Under the pieces are notes generated by a model. The model did not search any database and had not been told where the DNA came from. It saw only the letters and a program-made list of their open reading frames with translations. A stretch of DNA of 64,000 nucleotides from Prauserella endophytica (GTDB lineage Bacteria; Actinomycetota; Actinomycetes; Mycobacteriales; Pseudonocardiaceae). This document shows, piece by piece, positions 50,394-63,517 of this stretch. Every line of letters begins with the position of its first letter. Position 1 is the stretch's first letter. The position numbers and the translations under genes were made by a program. The DNA is taken from assembly GCF_005146945.1 (NCBI RefSeq), contig NZ_SWMS01000010.1, forward strand, positions 1 through 64,000, read 5' to 3'.

Positions 50394-52099
50394 TGCGGAC
50401 CTCCAGCGTGTCGTGCCGTGGGCTGTGCTCGATTCTGTGTGGCGAGGTGGCGCGCCGCAAGGTAGCCGAAGACCATCGCCGGCCCGATCGTCGCGCCGGG
50501 ACCGGCGTAGGTCCGGCCCATCACGGCGGAGCTCGTGTTGCCCGCCGCGTACAGGCCCTCGATGGGCGTTCCGTCCTCGCGCAGCACGCGGGCGTGCACG
50601 TCGGTGACGAGCCCGCCCTTGGTGCCGAGGTCACCCGGCACGATCTTGACCGCGTAGAACGGCGCCTGCTCCAGCGGGCCGAGGCTCGGGTTGGGCTTGT
50701 TGCGCGGGTCGCCGTAGTAGTGGTCGTAGGCGCTCGCGCCGCGGCCGAAGTCCTCGTCGGCGCCGTTCCTGGCGAAGGCGTTGAACCGCTCGACGGTCGC
50801 CGTCAGCGCTTCGGCGGGCACCTCGATGCGTTCCGCCAGTGAGGCCAATGTGGAGCCCTTCGCGGCGATCCCGGCCTTGAACCAGCGGCCGGGCAGCGGC
50901 TGGCGCGGGCCGAGCCCGGTGAACATGTAGCGGTTGCGGTAGCGCTGGTCGAACACCAGCCACGTGGGGATGTTGTGCGCGGGACCCTCGCCGGGGCCGT
51001 ACATCGCGTGCACGGCCTCTACGTAGGGCGCCGACTCGTTGACGAACCGCTCGCCGCGCGCGTTGACCAGGATGCAGCCGGGCCGCGAGCGCTCGGCGAG
51101 CGCGAACCACGGGCCACCGGTCAGCGGAATCGACGGGCCCCACCACGCGTCGTCCATCAGGTCCACGGTCGCGCCGAGCCGCAGCCCCGCCGTGATGCCG
51201 TCGCCGGTGTTGCCCACCGCGCCGACTGTCCACTTCGTACCGATCGGCTGGCGCTGGTACTTCTGCCGCAGCTGGTCGTTGTGCTCGAAGCCACCCGAGG
51301 CGAGCACCACACCGCGCCGGGCGCGCAGCAGCACCTCGCGGCCGTCGCGCCGCGCGAGCACCCCGGTGACGACGCCGTTCTCGCTCTGCAGCCCGGTCAT
51401 GGGGGTCGAAAGCCACACGGGCACGTTCGCGCTCTGCAACCCGGCGCGCAGCCCGGCCGCCAGCGCCTGGCCCATGGAGAGCAACCGCTTGCCGGTGAGC
51501 CGTCCGGCGAGCCCGCGCAGCCCCAGCCGCAGCAGCCGGGCGATCCCGCGCGGGTGCCGGGCGAGCAGGCTCAGCCAGCGGTAGTCGGCCTGGGTGATGG
51601 GCACGCCCAGTGGCGGGGCGCTGTAGGGCGGTTCGAGCTTGGCGAGCTCGGCGCCGAGCACCTTCCCGTCGAGCGGCACCGGTTCGACGGAGCGTCCGCC
51701 CGGCCGCCCGCCGGGCGCCTCGGGGTGGTAGTCGGAGTAGTCCCGGACCCATCGCAGCCGCAGGGGGGTGTGCTCGTGGACGAAGGCGACCACCTCCGGG
51801 CCGTGGTCGAGGTAGGCCTGGCGCCGCTCGGCGGGCACGACGTCGCCGACGATCGCCTCGAGGTAGCGCCGGGCGTCCTCGGACATGTCGGTGAGCCCCG
51901 CGGCCCGCAGTGCCTCGTTGCCGGGGATCCAGACGCCTCCGCCGGAGCGGGCCGTCGAGCCGCCGAAGCGGGCGGCCTTCTCGATCACCACGACGTCGAG
52001 GCCCGCGTCGGCGGCGGCGAGGGCGGCGGTCATGCCCGCGGCCCCGCTGCCCACGACGACGACGTCGAACTCCGCGGAGGGATCGGCGTCCCCAGCCAT
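50390..52099 (-). CDS. kstD: 3-ketosteroid delta-1-dehydrogenase KstD
   Basis: FAD enzyme introducing the 1,2 double bond into 3-ketosteroids. The 569-residue protein has FDVVVVGSGAAGMTAALAAADAGLDVVVIEK for FAD near residue 11, STARSGGGVWIPGNEAL and the C-terminal active-site block VMGRTYAGPGATIGPAMVFGYLAA. In that block Tyr and Gly of YxGPGATIGPA match the conserved catalytic Tyr/Gly pair of KstD1. It has the usual length (M. tuberculosis 563). ATG 52099 follows GGAGGTGGC. A perfect KstR site starts ten bases upstream of the ATG. It heads a five-gene operon running to the hydratase gene. Confidence 0.94.
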   Translation of the reverse strand: MAGDADPSAEFDVVVVGSGAAGMTAALAAADAGLDVVVIEKAARFGGSTARSGGGVWIPGNEALRAAGLTDMSEDARRYLEAIVGDVVPAERRQAYLDHGPEVVAFVHEHTPLRLRWVRDYSDYHPEAPGGRPGGRSVEPVPLDGKVLGAELAKLEPPYSAPPLGVPITQADYRWLSLLARHPRGIARLLRLGLRGLAGRLTGKRLLSMGQALAAGLRAGLQSANVPVWLSTPMTGLQSENGVVTGVLARRDGREVLLRARRGVVLASGGFEHNDQLRQKYQRQPIGTKWTVGAVGNTGDGITAGLRLGATVDLMDDAWWGPSIPLTGGPWFALAERSRPGCILVNARGERFVNESAPYVEAVHAMYGPGEGPAHNIPTWLVFDQRYRNRYMFTGLGPRQPLPGRWFKAGIAAKGSTLASLAERIEVPAEALTATVERFNAFARNGADEDFGRGASAYDHYYGDPRNKPNPSLGPLEQAPFYAVKIVPGDLGTKGGLVTDVHARVLREDGTPIEGLYAAGNTSSAVMGRTYAGPGATIGPAMVFGYLAARHLATQNRAQPTARHAGGPQ

Positions 52100-52108
52100 G
52101 CCACCTCC

Positions 52109-52122
52109 TGTAACACGTTATA
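52109..52122 (-). promoter_or_regulatory. KstR operator of the kstD-kshA-kshB operon
   Basis: TGTAACACGTTATA matches TnnAACnnGTTnnA at all fixed positions. It lies directly upstream of the kstD ribosome site (GGAGGTGG) and should control the whole minus-strand operon. Confidence 0.85.
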
Positions 52123-52165
52123 GACAGCTGCGCCGCTGCTGGGCGGCACTTCCGTCACGATAGAC

Positions 52166-52179
52166 GAGAACGTGTTTCA
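52166..52179 (+). promoter_or_regulatory. KstR-like operator upstream of the second flavoprotein gene
   Basis: GAGAACGTGTTTCA differs from TnnAACnnGTTnnA only in the first base. A TAGAGT hexamer at 52184-52189 lies close downstream and 7 bases before a GTG at 52197, so a leaderless start is likely. It is 44 bases from the divergent KstR site of kstD. Confidence 0.75.
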
Positions 52180-52196
52180 GTTCTAGAGTAGTGGAC

Positions 52197-53759
52197 GTGA
52201 GCGGTCATGCGGATGTGATTGTCGTCGGTTTCGGCGCGGCCGGCGCGTGCGCGGCCATCGAGGCCGCCGAGGCCGGCGCCGACGTGCTGGTGATCGACCG
52301 GTTCGGCGGGGGCGGGGCGAGCGCGCTGAGCGGCGGCATCGTCTACGCGGGCGGGGGCACCGCCCAGCAGCGCGACGCGGGCGTCGACGACTCGGCGGAC
52401 GCGATGTTCGACTACCTCCGGCTCGAGGTCGGCGACGTCGTCTCGGCGGGGACCCTGCGCCGGTTCTGCGACAGCAGCCCGGACATGATCACCTGGCTTG
52501 AGGAGCACGGCGTGCCGTTCGAGGGCAGCCTGTGCCCGGTCAAGACGTCGTACCCGAACAACGACTACTACCTGTACTACTCCGGCAGCGAGGCCGCGGG
52601 CGGGTTCTGCGACGCCGCGAAACCGGCGGCGCGCGGGCACCGGGCCAAGGGCAGGGGCACCTCGGGCAAGGTGCTCTTCGCCGGTCTCGCCAGTGCCGCA
52701 CGTGCCCGGGGCGTGCGCGTGTGGCCGCAGACCACGGCGTACGAGCTGGTCACCGAGAGCGGCGCGGTCACCGGCGTGCGGGTGCGGACCCTGCGCGACG
52801 CGCCGCGCTGGGCGAGGTGGGCACACCGCCTGCTCGGCCGGTACTCGGCCAAGCCGGGGATCTACGTGCCCGCGCTGCGCAAGGTGCTGCAGCGCGGCGT
52901 GGAGCGGCTCGAACGGCGCTTCGCCCGCGAGGCGGCGCTGACCGCGCGGCGCGCGGTGGTGCTCACCGCGGGCGGCTTCATCGCCAACCGGGCGATGGTG
53001 CGCGAGCACGCGCCCGCCTACCGCGGCGGGCTCCCGCTGGGCACGGCGGGCGACGACGGCTCGGGGCTGCGGATGGGCATCGAGGCCGGTGCGGCGACGG
53101 CCGCGCTGGACAAGGTTTCCGCGTGGCGCTTCCTCACGCCGCCAAGCGCGTTCCTCGGCGGCGTGCTGGTGGGTCCCGACGGGCGGCGGTTCATCGACGA
53201 GTCCCGGTACGGCGCCGCGATCGGCGAGGCGATGATCCGGGAGCACGGCGGCAGGGGCTGGCTGCTCGTGGACGACGAGATCGTGCGGGAGGCCCGCGCG
53301 CGGGCGCGCCGGGAGAGTCAGTGGTTCCAGTGGCTGCAGGCGGTGTATCTGCTGCGCCGGGGGCGCGTGACCGCGGACTCGGTCGAGGCGGTCGCCCGCA
53401 AGGCCGGGGTCGACGCCGGAGCGCTCGCCGAGACCGTGCGTGCCTACCGGGCCGGCAACCCCGACCCGCTCGGCAAACCCGCGGGTTTCGTCCGGCCGCT
53501 CGCGACGCCGCCGTACTCGCTGGTGGACCTGACGATCAAACCGAACATCGGGTACCCGTGCCCGATGCTGACCCTCGGCGGCCTCGTGGTGGACGAGGAC
53601 ACCGGCCAGGTGCGGGACACCGAGGGCGTGCCGATTCCCGGTCTCTACGCCGCGGGACGCACCGCGGTGGGAATCTGTTCCAGTTCGTATGTGAGCGGGC
53701 TCTCGCTCGCGGACTGTGTGTTCTCGGGAAGACGGGCCGGGCTGTCCGCGTCGGCGTGA
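52197..53759 (+). CDS. FAD-dependent steroid dehydrogenase-like protein, possible 3-ketosteroid 4-(5-alpha)-dehydrogenase
   Basis: A 520-residue flavoprotein of the fumarate reductase/KstD superfamily. FAD-binding ADVIVVGFGAAGACAAIEAAEAGADVLVID is at the N-terminus, with GGASALSGGIVYAGGG and a C-terminal substrate/FAD region PIPGLYAAGRTAVGICSSSYVSGLSLADCVFSGRRAG. It lacks the YxGPGATIG block of KstD. Instead SSYVSG contains a Tyr-x-Ser pair, the arrangement of Tyr466 and Ser468 in the known 4-(5-alpha)-dehydrogenase of Rhodococcus jostii. This assignment is inferred. It is alone between KstR-like sites, between kstD and hsaA. GTG 52191 is an alternative start. Confidence 0.8.
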   Translation: MSGHADVIVVGFGAAGACAAIEAAEAGADVLVIDRFGGGGASALSGGIVYAGGGTAQQRDAGVDDSADAMFDYLRLEVGDVVSAGTLRRFCDSSPDMITWLEEHGVPFEGSLCPVKTSYPNNDYYLYYSGSEAAGGFCDAAKPAARGHRAKGRGTSGKVLFAGLASAARARGVRVWPQTTAYELVTESGAVTGVRVRTLRDAPRWARWAHRLLGRYSAKPGIYVPALRKVLQRGVERLERRFAREAALTARRAVVLTAGGFIANRAMVREHAPAYRGGLPLGTAGDDGSGLRMGIEAGAATAALDKVSAWRFLTPPSAFLGGVLVGPDGRRFIDESRYGAAIGEAMIREHGGRGWLLVDDEIVREARARARRESQWFQWLQAVYLLRRGRVTADSVEAVARKAGVDAGALAETVRAYRAGNPDPLGKPAGFVRPLATPPYSLVDLTIKPNIGYPCPMLTLGGLVVDEDTGQVRDTEGVPIPGLYAAGRTAVGICSSSYVSGLSLADCVFSGRRAGLSASA

Positions 53760-53766
53760 CAAAAAC

Positions 53767-53780
53767 GAGAACGTGTTCTA
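53767..53780 (+). promoter_or_regulatory. KstR-like operator of the hsaADCB operon
   Basis: GAGAACGTGTTCTA matches TnnAACnnGTTnnA except for the first base. A TAGTCT hexamer (53779-53784) follows at once, five bases before an ATG at 53790. It would control hsaA, hsaD, hsaC and hsaB. Confidence 0.8.
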
Positions 53781-53840
53781 GTCTTGGCGATGTCAGACCA
53801 GGTAGACCCGCATGGTTTCGTGACCAGGAACGAGGCAGGT

Positions 53841-57297
<3,457 letters not shown>

Positions 57298-57301
<4 letters not shown>

Positions 57302-57344
57302 GCCCGGCCGCGGTGAAGGCCACCTTCACTGCGGCCGGGCCTAG
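57298..57344. terminator. Palindrome containing both stop codons of hsaB and vapC
   Basis: A 14-bp inverted repeat (CTAGGCCCGGCCGC at 57298-57311 with GCGGCCGGGCCTAG at 57331-57344) encloses a second one, GTGAAGG-CCA-CCTTCAC, so the centre carries the AAGGCCACCTT core. The TAG of hsaB and the TAG of the converging vapC both lie inside the outer arms. It should end transcription in both directions. Confidence 0.8.
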
Positions 57345-57766
57345 CCCAGCTTGTGCACGCGCACGCCGTCGAAGCGCGTGAAGTCGGCGTCGAAGGACAC
57401 CACCTCGGCACCGTGCTGGGCGGCGGTCGCCGCCAGGTGGGCGTCGTTGACCAGATTGCCCGCCGTGCCGGCCTTGCCCAGCAGCCCGCGCAGTACCCCG
57501 GCGTGCCGGGTCGTCGGCTCCACGAGCACCGCGCCGGGCTGACTCAGCCACGCCTCGACGGTGTCGAACGCGGTGTCCTGCGACAGCGGGCGCGGGAAGA
57601 TGCCCGGATGGGTGCTGATGCGGAGGAACGCCAGCAGCACGATCCACGAGAAGCCCACGGTCTCCTCACCGGAGAACGCCTTGTCCAGCCACTCGCGGGC
57701 GGCCCGGTGCTGAGGGACGTCGCTGTTGACGGCGTAGAGCAGGACGTTGGCGTCGACGATCTTCAT
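57341..57766 (-). CDS. vapC: VapC-type PIN-domain toxin
   Basis: A 141-residue PIN-domain ribonuclease-type toxin. KIVDANVLLYAVN at the N-terminus has the first acidic residue (Asp in VDAN). TVGFSWIVLLAFLRISTHP has the second. LVNDAHLAATAAQHGAEVVSFDADFTRF carries the further acidic cluster. It would cleave RNA when not held by the antitoxin. Overlaps vapB by four bases (ATGA) and is expressed from the vapB promoter. A toxin-antitoxin pair inside a steroid island is unusual, but its RNA target is unknown. Confidence 0.9.
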   Translation of the reverse strand: MKIVDANVLLYAVNSDVPQHRAAREWLDKAFSGEETVGFSWIVLLAFLRISTHPGIFPRPLSQDTAFDTVEAWLSQPGAVLVEPTTRHAGVLRGLLGKAGTAGNLVNDAHLAATAAQHGAEVVSFDADFTRFDGVRVHKLG

Positions 57767-58014
57767 CGGCCCGTGGCGAGCTTGCGCTGCAGCTCGGCGT
57801 CCTCCAGGTCGGCGGCCACGCGCAGCGCGTGGTCGAGCGGCACGGTGGGGCCGCCCATCGCGAACGTGGGCGTGTGGAACCGCTCGCGGGCCGGCGTGCC
57901 CAGCGCAGAGCGCAGCGCGCTGTTGACGGCTTCCTTGAACGACAGCCCCCGCTCGGCCATCAGCTTGCGCACCAGCGCCTCGACGTCCGGGTCCAGCGTG
58001 ATCGTCGTCCTCAC
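57763..58014 (-). CDS. vapB: VapB-type antitoxin
   Basis: An 83-residue protein. The N-terminal ribbon-helix-helix segment RTTITLDPDVEALVRKLMAERGLSFKEAVNSALRSAL (about residues 2-38) should bind DNA. The C-terminal part (FHTPTFAMGGPTVPLDHALRVAADLEDAELQRKLA) resembles antitoxin tails that wrap around the toxin. It starts with GTG and is followed by vapC. Two interleaved inverted repeats lie immediately upstream, the likely autoregulatory site. Confidence 0.88.
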   Translation of the reverse strand: MRTTITLDPDVEALVRKLMAERGLSFKEAVNSALRSALGTPARERFHTPTFAMGGPTVPLDHALRVAADLEDAELQRKLATGR

Positions 58015-58018
58015 CGCT

Positions 58019-58053
58019 GCATCATAGCATCAGCCCGGATGATGCGCTGATGC
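58019..58053. promoter_or_regulatory. Interleaved inverted repeats upstream of vapBC
   Basis: GCATCAT (58019-58025) faces ATGATGC (58039-58045), and GCATCAG (58027-58033) faces CTGATGC (58047-58053). Both have a 13-base spacer and are offset by eight. Paired repeats of this kind suit two ribbon-helix-helix dimers. The region lies between vapB and the divergent SDR gene and overlaps the probable vapB promoter. Confidence 0.6.
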
Positions 58054-58101
58054 GTGGATGTCTCTGTCGGTCACGGTGCGCACGGGGGGTATCAACGGCC
58101 C

Positions 58102-58845
58102 ATGACTCACGAGCGGGTGGCAGTGGTGACGGGTGCGGGTTCCGGGATCGGCAGGAGTGTGGCGAGGGCGTTGCTCGCGGACGGCTACCGGGTGGCGCTC
58201 GCGGGCAGGCGCGTGGATCCGCTCACCGAGACCGCGGCCGGCTCGGGGCTGGCGCTCGTCGTCCCCACGGACGTCACCGACGACGCGCAGGTCGCCGCGT
58301 TGTTCGCCGAGGTGCGCCGGAACTGGGGCAGGGTCGATGTGCTGTTCAACAACGCGGGCACGTTCGGCGCGCCGGGCGCTGTCGACACGCTGCCGGTGGA
58401 GGAGTGGCGCCGGACCGTCGACGTGAACCTGACGGGCATGTTCCTGTGCGCGCACCACGCGGTGCGGCTCATGAAGGAGCAGGACCCGAGGGGCGGGCGG
58501 ATCATCAACAACGGCTCGATCTCGGCACATGCCCCGCGCCCGGAGAGCGTGGCCTACACCGCGACCAAGCACGCGATCACGGGACTGACGAAGTCGATCT
58601 CACTGGACGGCCGTGCATTCGATGTCGCGTGTGGACAGATCGACATCGGCAACGCCGCGACGGAGCTGACCGCGGGCATCGCGACCGGGGCCAAGCAGGC
58701 CGACGGCAGCGTGCGGCCGGAGCCGACGTTCGACGTCGAGCACGTCGCGGAGGCCGTGCTGGGCATGGCGGCCCTTCCCCTCTCGGCGAACGTGCAGTTC
58801 CTGACTCTCACCGCCACCGCGATGCCGTTCCTCGGCAGGGGCTGA
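58102..58845 (+). CDS. Short-chain dehydrogenase/reductase (SDR)
   Basis: A 247-residue classical SDR oxidoreductase. Cofactor-binding [19 protein letters not shown] (residues 6-24), [10 protein letters not shown] (near 86), the catalytic Ser in [21 protein letters not shown] with the Tyr-x-x-x-Lys motif (YTATK) and the C-terminal domain are present. ATG 58102. Substrate unknown. It lies within the steroid island but has no KstR-like site upstream and is not clearly in an operon with steroid genes. A hydroxysteroid substrate is only one possibility. Confidence 0.87.
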   Translation: MTHERVAVVTGAGSGIGRSVARALLADGYRVALAGRRVDPLTETAAGSGLALVVPTDVTDDAQVAALFAEVRRNWGRVDVLFNNAGTFGAPGAVDTLPVEEWRRTVDVNLTGMFLCAHHAVRLMKEQDPRGGRIINNGSISAHAPRPESVAYTATKHAITGLTKSISLDGRAFDVACGQIDIGNAATELTAGIATGAKQADGSVRPEPTFDVEHVAEAVLGMAALPLSANVQFLTLTATAMPFLGRG

Positions 58846-58965
58846 CCCGTCACCCGGTGGACTGCTCCTGTCATCCGACCGGGTCGCGTCGCGATCGAAC
58901 GGCCCCCGCGCGGGTAAGCCCCTCCTTGTGCGGAAACGAACGCCTTTCCCGGGGGTGATGGTCCG

Positions 58966-59409
58966 GTGACGACACGGCGATGGCTGGCCGCGCTGGGTGC
59001 GGTGCTCGTGCTGCCGGTGGTGACGGGGGCGGCCGCGCCCGAGCAGGTGCCTGTGCAGGCCGCCCAGCAGCAGCCCGCGGCGGACCGGGAGGACGGTGAC
59101 GGCGACCCCGGGCTGTGGGGCCTGCTCGGCCTGGGCGGGCTGCTGGGACTCGCCGGTCTGGTGCGGCGCAGGCCCAAGCCCGCGCCCGGTGACCCGCTGG
59201 CCGCCTACCCCGCCGCTCGCCGGCAGCCGACGCCGCACGGCCCTCCGGCGCGCCACCGTGCGACCGGGAATCCGCCTCCTTCGTCCGCGGATACGGCGCC
59301 CGTCAGCGTGAACGGGCGCAGGCCGCCCACCGCGCCGGGCGACGTCCCGCCCCACGCGCCCCAGTACCCACCCCACGCGCCCCAGTACCCGCCACCGCGC
59401 GAGGACTGA
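58966..59409 (+). CDS. WGxxGxxG-type small secreted or membrane protein
   Basis: A 147-residue protein. An N-terminal hydrophobic signal segment (WLAALGAVLVLPVVTGAAA, about residues 6-24) is followed by an acidic linker (ADREDGDGDPG), then GLWGLLGLGGLLGLAGLVRRR, which contains a WGxxGxxG motif and a transmembrane stretch ending in Arg residues. The remaining 80 residues are Pro-rich with two copies of PPHAPQY. It probably ends anchored in the membrane with a Pro-rich tail. GTG start. Function unknown. Confidence 0.65.
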   Translation: MTTRRWLAALGAVLVLPVVTGAAAPEQVPVQAAQQQPAADREDGDGDPGLWGLLGLGGLLGLAGLVRRRPKPAPGDPLAAYPAARRQPTPHGPPARHRATGNPPPSSADTAPVSVNGRRPPTAPGDVPPHAPQYPPHAPQYPPPRED

Positions 59410-59421
59410 GCGGCGCCGGAT

Positions 59422-59459
59422 CCGGTGGCGTGCGGGTGGAGGGGCCCGCACGCCACCGG
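59422..59459 (+). terminator. Strong 15-bp hairpin terminator
   Basis: CCGGTGGCGTGCGGG (59422-59436) and CCCGCACGCCACCGG (59445-59459) form a perfect stem with an 8-base loop. It starts 13 bases after the stop of the WGxxGxxG gene. A TCTGAAAAACC tail follows. The next 80 bases hold the upstream region of the following small gene. Confidence 0.8.
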
Positions 59460-59540
59460 TCTGAAAAACCTCGCGTTGACGGCCTTCGCCGACCGGGCGC
59501 ATGATCCGGTGCGCAGGGGGCCGGCACCGGAGGCACTGCC

Positions 59541-59837
59541 ATGACTTTCATGCAACTCATCGAGTTCAGCACGTCGCGGTACGACGAGATGAACGAGCTC
59601 ATGGAGAGCTGGATGCGGGAAACGGAGGGCAAGCGGACAGCCACCCACGCGGTGATGGGCAGCGACCGCGACCACCCGGGCACCTATGTCGAGCTGGTGG
59701 AGTTCCCGTCCTACGAGGAGGCGATGAAGAACTCCGCCCTGCCGGAGACGAGCAAGTTCGCGGAGAGGATGACGGCCCTGTGCGACGGCCCGCCCGTCTT
59801 CCACAACCTCGACGTCGTCAGGGACGAGAAACTGTAG
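59541..59837 (+). CDS. Hypothetical conserved small protein, ABM-like fold possible
   Basis: A 98-residue soluble protein. MQLIEFSTSRYDEMNELMESWMRET and TYVELVEFPSYEEAMKNSALPETSKFAERMTALC alternate strand and helix in a way that fits a dimeric ferredoxin-like (ABM) fold. No catalytic residues were recognised. The ATG follows GGAGGCACTGCC. It ends three bases before the end of the converging fadA5. Unknown role. Confidence 0.65.
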   Translation: MTFMQLIEFSTSRYDEMNELMESWMRETEGKRTATHAVMGSDRDHPGTYVELVEFPSYEEAMKNSALPETSKFAERMTALCDGPPVFHNLDVVRDEKL

Positions 59838-59840
59838 CCC

Positions 59841-61054
<1,214 letters not shown>

Positions 61055-61205
61055 AAATCTGGCAACGCTCCGCGAGGTCAACCGCCATTTGGTGACCGAT
61101 TGCGAAGATGTTGTCTACCAGGAGTTTCAAGATCCTCATCGATCCAGTAAACATCGTTCACTAAAACCCTTCCCGTAGTTAACACCGTATGCTTCAATCA
61201 GGCTC

Positions 61206-61219
61206 TAGAACGTGTTCCA
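61206..61219 (+). promoter_or_regulatory. KstR operator upstream of cyp125
   Basis: TAGAACGTGTTCCA matches TnnAACnnGTTnnA at all fixed positions. It ends 26 bases before the cyp125 start codon. The divergent fadA5 gene has its own site at 61041-61054. Confidence 0.85.
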
Positions 61220-61245
61220 CGACGCTGCTGTCGGAGGTACGGCGT

Positions 61246-62472
61246 ATGAGCCCCTCGTTGCTCCCCACCGGATTCGACTTCACCGATCCCGACCTGTACG
61301 CCACCCGGCTGCCGCTGGAGGAGTTCGCCCTGCTGCGGCGCACGGCGCCGGTGTGGTGGAACTCCCAGCCCTACAACAAGGCGGGATTCAAGGACGAAGG
61401 CTTCTGGGTGGTCACCCGGCTCGAGGATGTCAAGGCCGTCTCCAGGGACAGCCAGCTGTTCTCGTCCCAGGAGAAGACGGCCATCATCCGGTTCGACGAG
61501 ACCATGGACGAGGACGGCCTGAACGCCAACCGGCTCGTGCTGCTCAACATGGACGCGCCGCAGCACACCAAGCTGCGCCGCATCGTGTCCAAGGGCTTCA
61601 CGCCGCGCGCCATCGGGAAGCTGGAGGACGCGCTGCGCGAGCGCGCCCAGCAGATCGTGCACACCGCCAAGGCCAAGGGCTCCGGGGACTTCGTCGCCGA
61701 CGTCGCGTGCGAGCTGCCCCTGCAGGCCATCGCGGAGCTGATCGGCATCCCGCAGGAGGACCGGCTCAAGATCTTCGACTGGTCCAACCAGATGATCGGC
61801 TACGACGACCCCGAGTACGACGTGGAGCCGATCGCGGCCTCGGCCGAGCTGGTCGGCTACGCGTTCAACATGGCCGAGCAGCGCCGCCAGTGCCCGATGG
61901 ACGACATCGTCACCAAGCTCGTCCAGGCCGATGTGGACGGTGAGTCGCTCGCGTCGGACGAGTTCGGCTTCTTCGTGATCCTCCTCGCCGTGGCGGGCAA
62001 CGAGACCACGCGCAACGCGATCACGCATGGCATGAAGGCGCTCATCGACCATCCCGAGCAGTGGGAGATCTACAAGGAGCAGCGGCCCAAGACCGCGCCC
62101 GACGAGATCGTGCGCTGGGCGACGCCGGTGGTCGCGTTCCAGCGCACGGCGACCGCCGACACCGAGCTCGGCGGGCAGCACATCAGGGCGGGCGACCGTG
62201 TCGGCATGTTCTACAGCTCCGCCAACTTCGACCCCGAGGTGTTCGACGAGCCCGAGAAGTTCGACGTGCTGCGCGAGGACAACCCGCACGTCGGCTTCGG
62301 TGGCACCGGGTCGCACTACTGCATCGGCGCCAACCTCGCGCGACTGGAGATCGACCTCATCTTCAACGCGATCGCCGATGTGATGCCGAACATCCGGGAA
62401 CTGGCACCGCCCGAGCGGCTGCGGTCCGGCTGGCTCAACGGAATCAAGCACTACCAGGTCGCCTACGAGTGA
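61246..62472 (+). CDS. cyp125: Cytochrome P450 Cyp125, steroid C26/C27 monooxygenase
   Basis: Oxidises the terminal carbon of the cholesterol side chain, which starts its degradation. The 408-residue P450 has the I-helix AVAGNETTRNAITHG (near residue 250), the ExxR-type region KTAPDEIVRWATPVVAFQRTA, and the heme-binding FGGTGSHYCIGANLAR with the thiolate Cys (near 358). GFDFTDPDLYATRLPLEEFALLRRTAPVWWN and EKTAIIRFDETMD are family-typical. ATG 61246 follows GGAGGTACGGCGT. Divergent from fadA5, the same arrangement as in mycobacteria. Confidence 0.94.
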   Translation: MSPSLLPTGFDFTDPDLYATRLPLEEFALLRRTAPVWWNSQPYNKAGFKDEGFWVVTRLEDVKAVSRDSQLFSSQEKTAIIRFDETMDEDGLNANRLVLLNMDAPQHTKLRRIVSKGFTPRAIGKLEDALRERAQQIVHTAKAKGSGDFVADVACELPLQAIAELIGIPQEDRLKIFDWSNQMIGYDDPEYDVEPIAASAELVGYAFNMAEQRRQCPMDDIVTKLVQADVDGESLASDEFGFFVILLAVAGNETTRNAITHGMKALIDHPEQWEIYKEQRPKTAPDEIVRWATPVVAFQRTATADTELGGQHIRAGDRVGMFYSSANFDPEVFDEPEKFDVLREDNPHVGFGGTGSHYCIGANLARLEIDLIFNAIADVMPNIRELAPPERLRSGWLNGIKHYQVAYE

Positions 62473-62743
62473 GAAGCTCCGCGCCGCGATCGCCTATCGC
62501 GGCGCGCCGCCCCTGCCCGACGGCGTCTGCGACCTGCAGTCGCGGCCAGGTCCGCCCGGTGTCGTGCGCTTCACCGGGTGGCCCGACCGCGTCAAGGACG
62601 TCGAAACCCGGTTGCCGCACAACGAGGTCACCGAAATGGTGGCGCCCACGCGCCCACGCGCCCACGCGCCCACGCGCCGGGTGGATCCAGGCGATCTGCC
62701 TGAGCGGCGGCCGCGCTATCCCGGTCATCCCCGGTCATCCCGA

Positions 62744-62760
<17 letters not shown>
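62473..62760 (+). other. Unassigned coding-like stretch after cyp125
   Basis: A frame without a clear start begins at the cyp125 stop (GAG AAG CTC CGC GCC). It reads LRAAIAYRGAPPLPDGVCDLQSRPGPP and GVVRFTGWPDRVKDVETRLPHNEVTEMV with strongly GC-rich third positions. It then runs into an 8-bp tandem repeat at 62642 and degenerates. It has no recognised family. It may be a remnant gene, a frameshifted tail of a longer gene, or chance. No product is claimed. Confidence 0.3.
62642..62673. repeat. Four tandem copies of GCGCCCAC
   Basis: Four exact 8-bp units end-to-end, followed by GCGCC. Eight is not a multiple of three, so a change in copy number would shift the frame of any gene reading through. 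A second small tandem (CCGGTCATCC twice, near 62721-62740) follows. Confidence 0.85.
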
Positions 62761-63445
<685 letters not shown>

Positions 63446-63458
63446 GTCCCTGCTCCTT

Positions 63459-63497
63459 ACTTACGGTGTAAGTCACGGTAGACTTACGCTGTAAGTC
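63459..63497. promoter_or_regulatory. Two near-identical ACTTAC-N3-GTAAGT operators
   Basis: ACTTAC-GGT-GTAAGT (63459-63473) and GACTTAC-GCT-GTAAGTC (63481-63497) are inverted repeats 23 bases apart centre to centre. They lie in the 72-base region between the divergent NAD(P)-binding gene and the TetR gene. Two such sites fit tandem binding of TetR dimers on both promoters. Confidence 0.75.
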
Positions 63498-63517
63498 GCG
63501 TCAAGGAGGAAGCAGGC

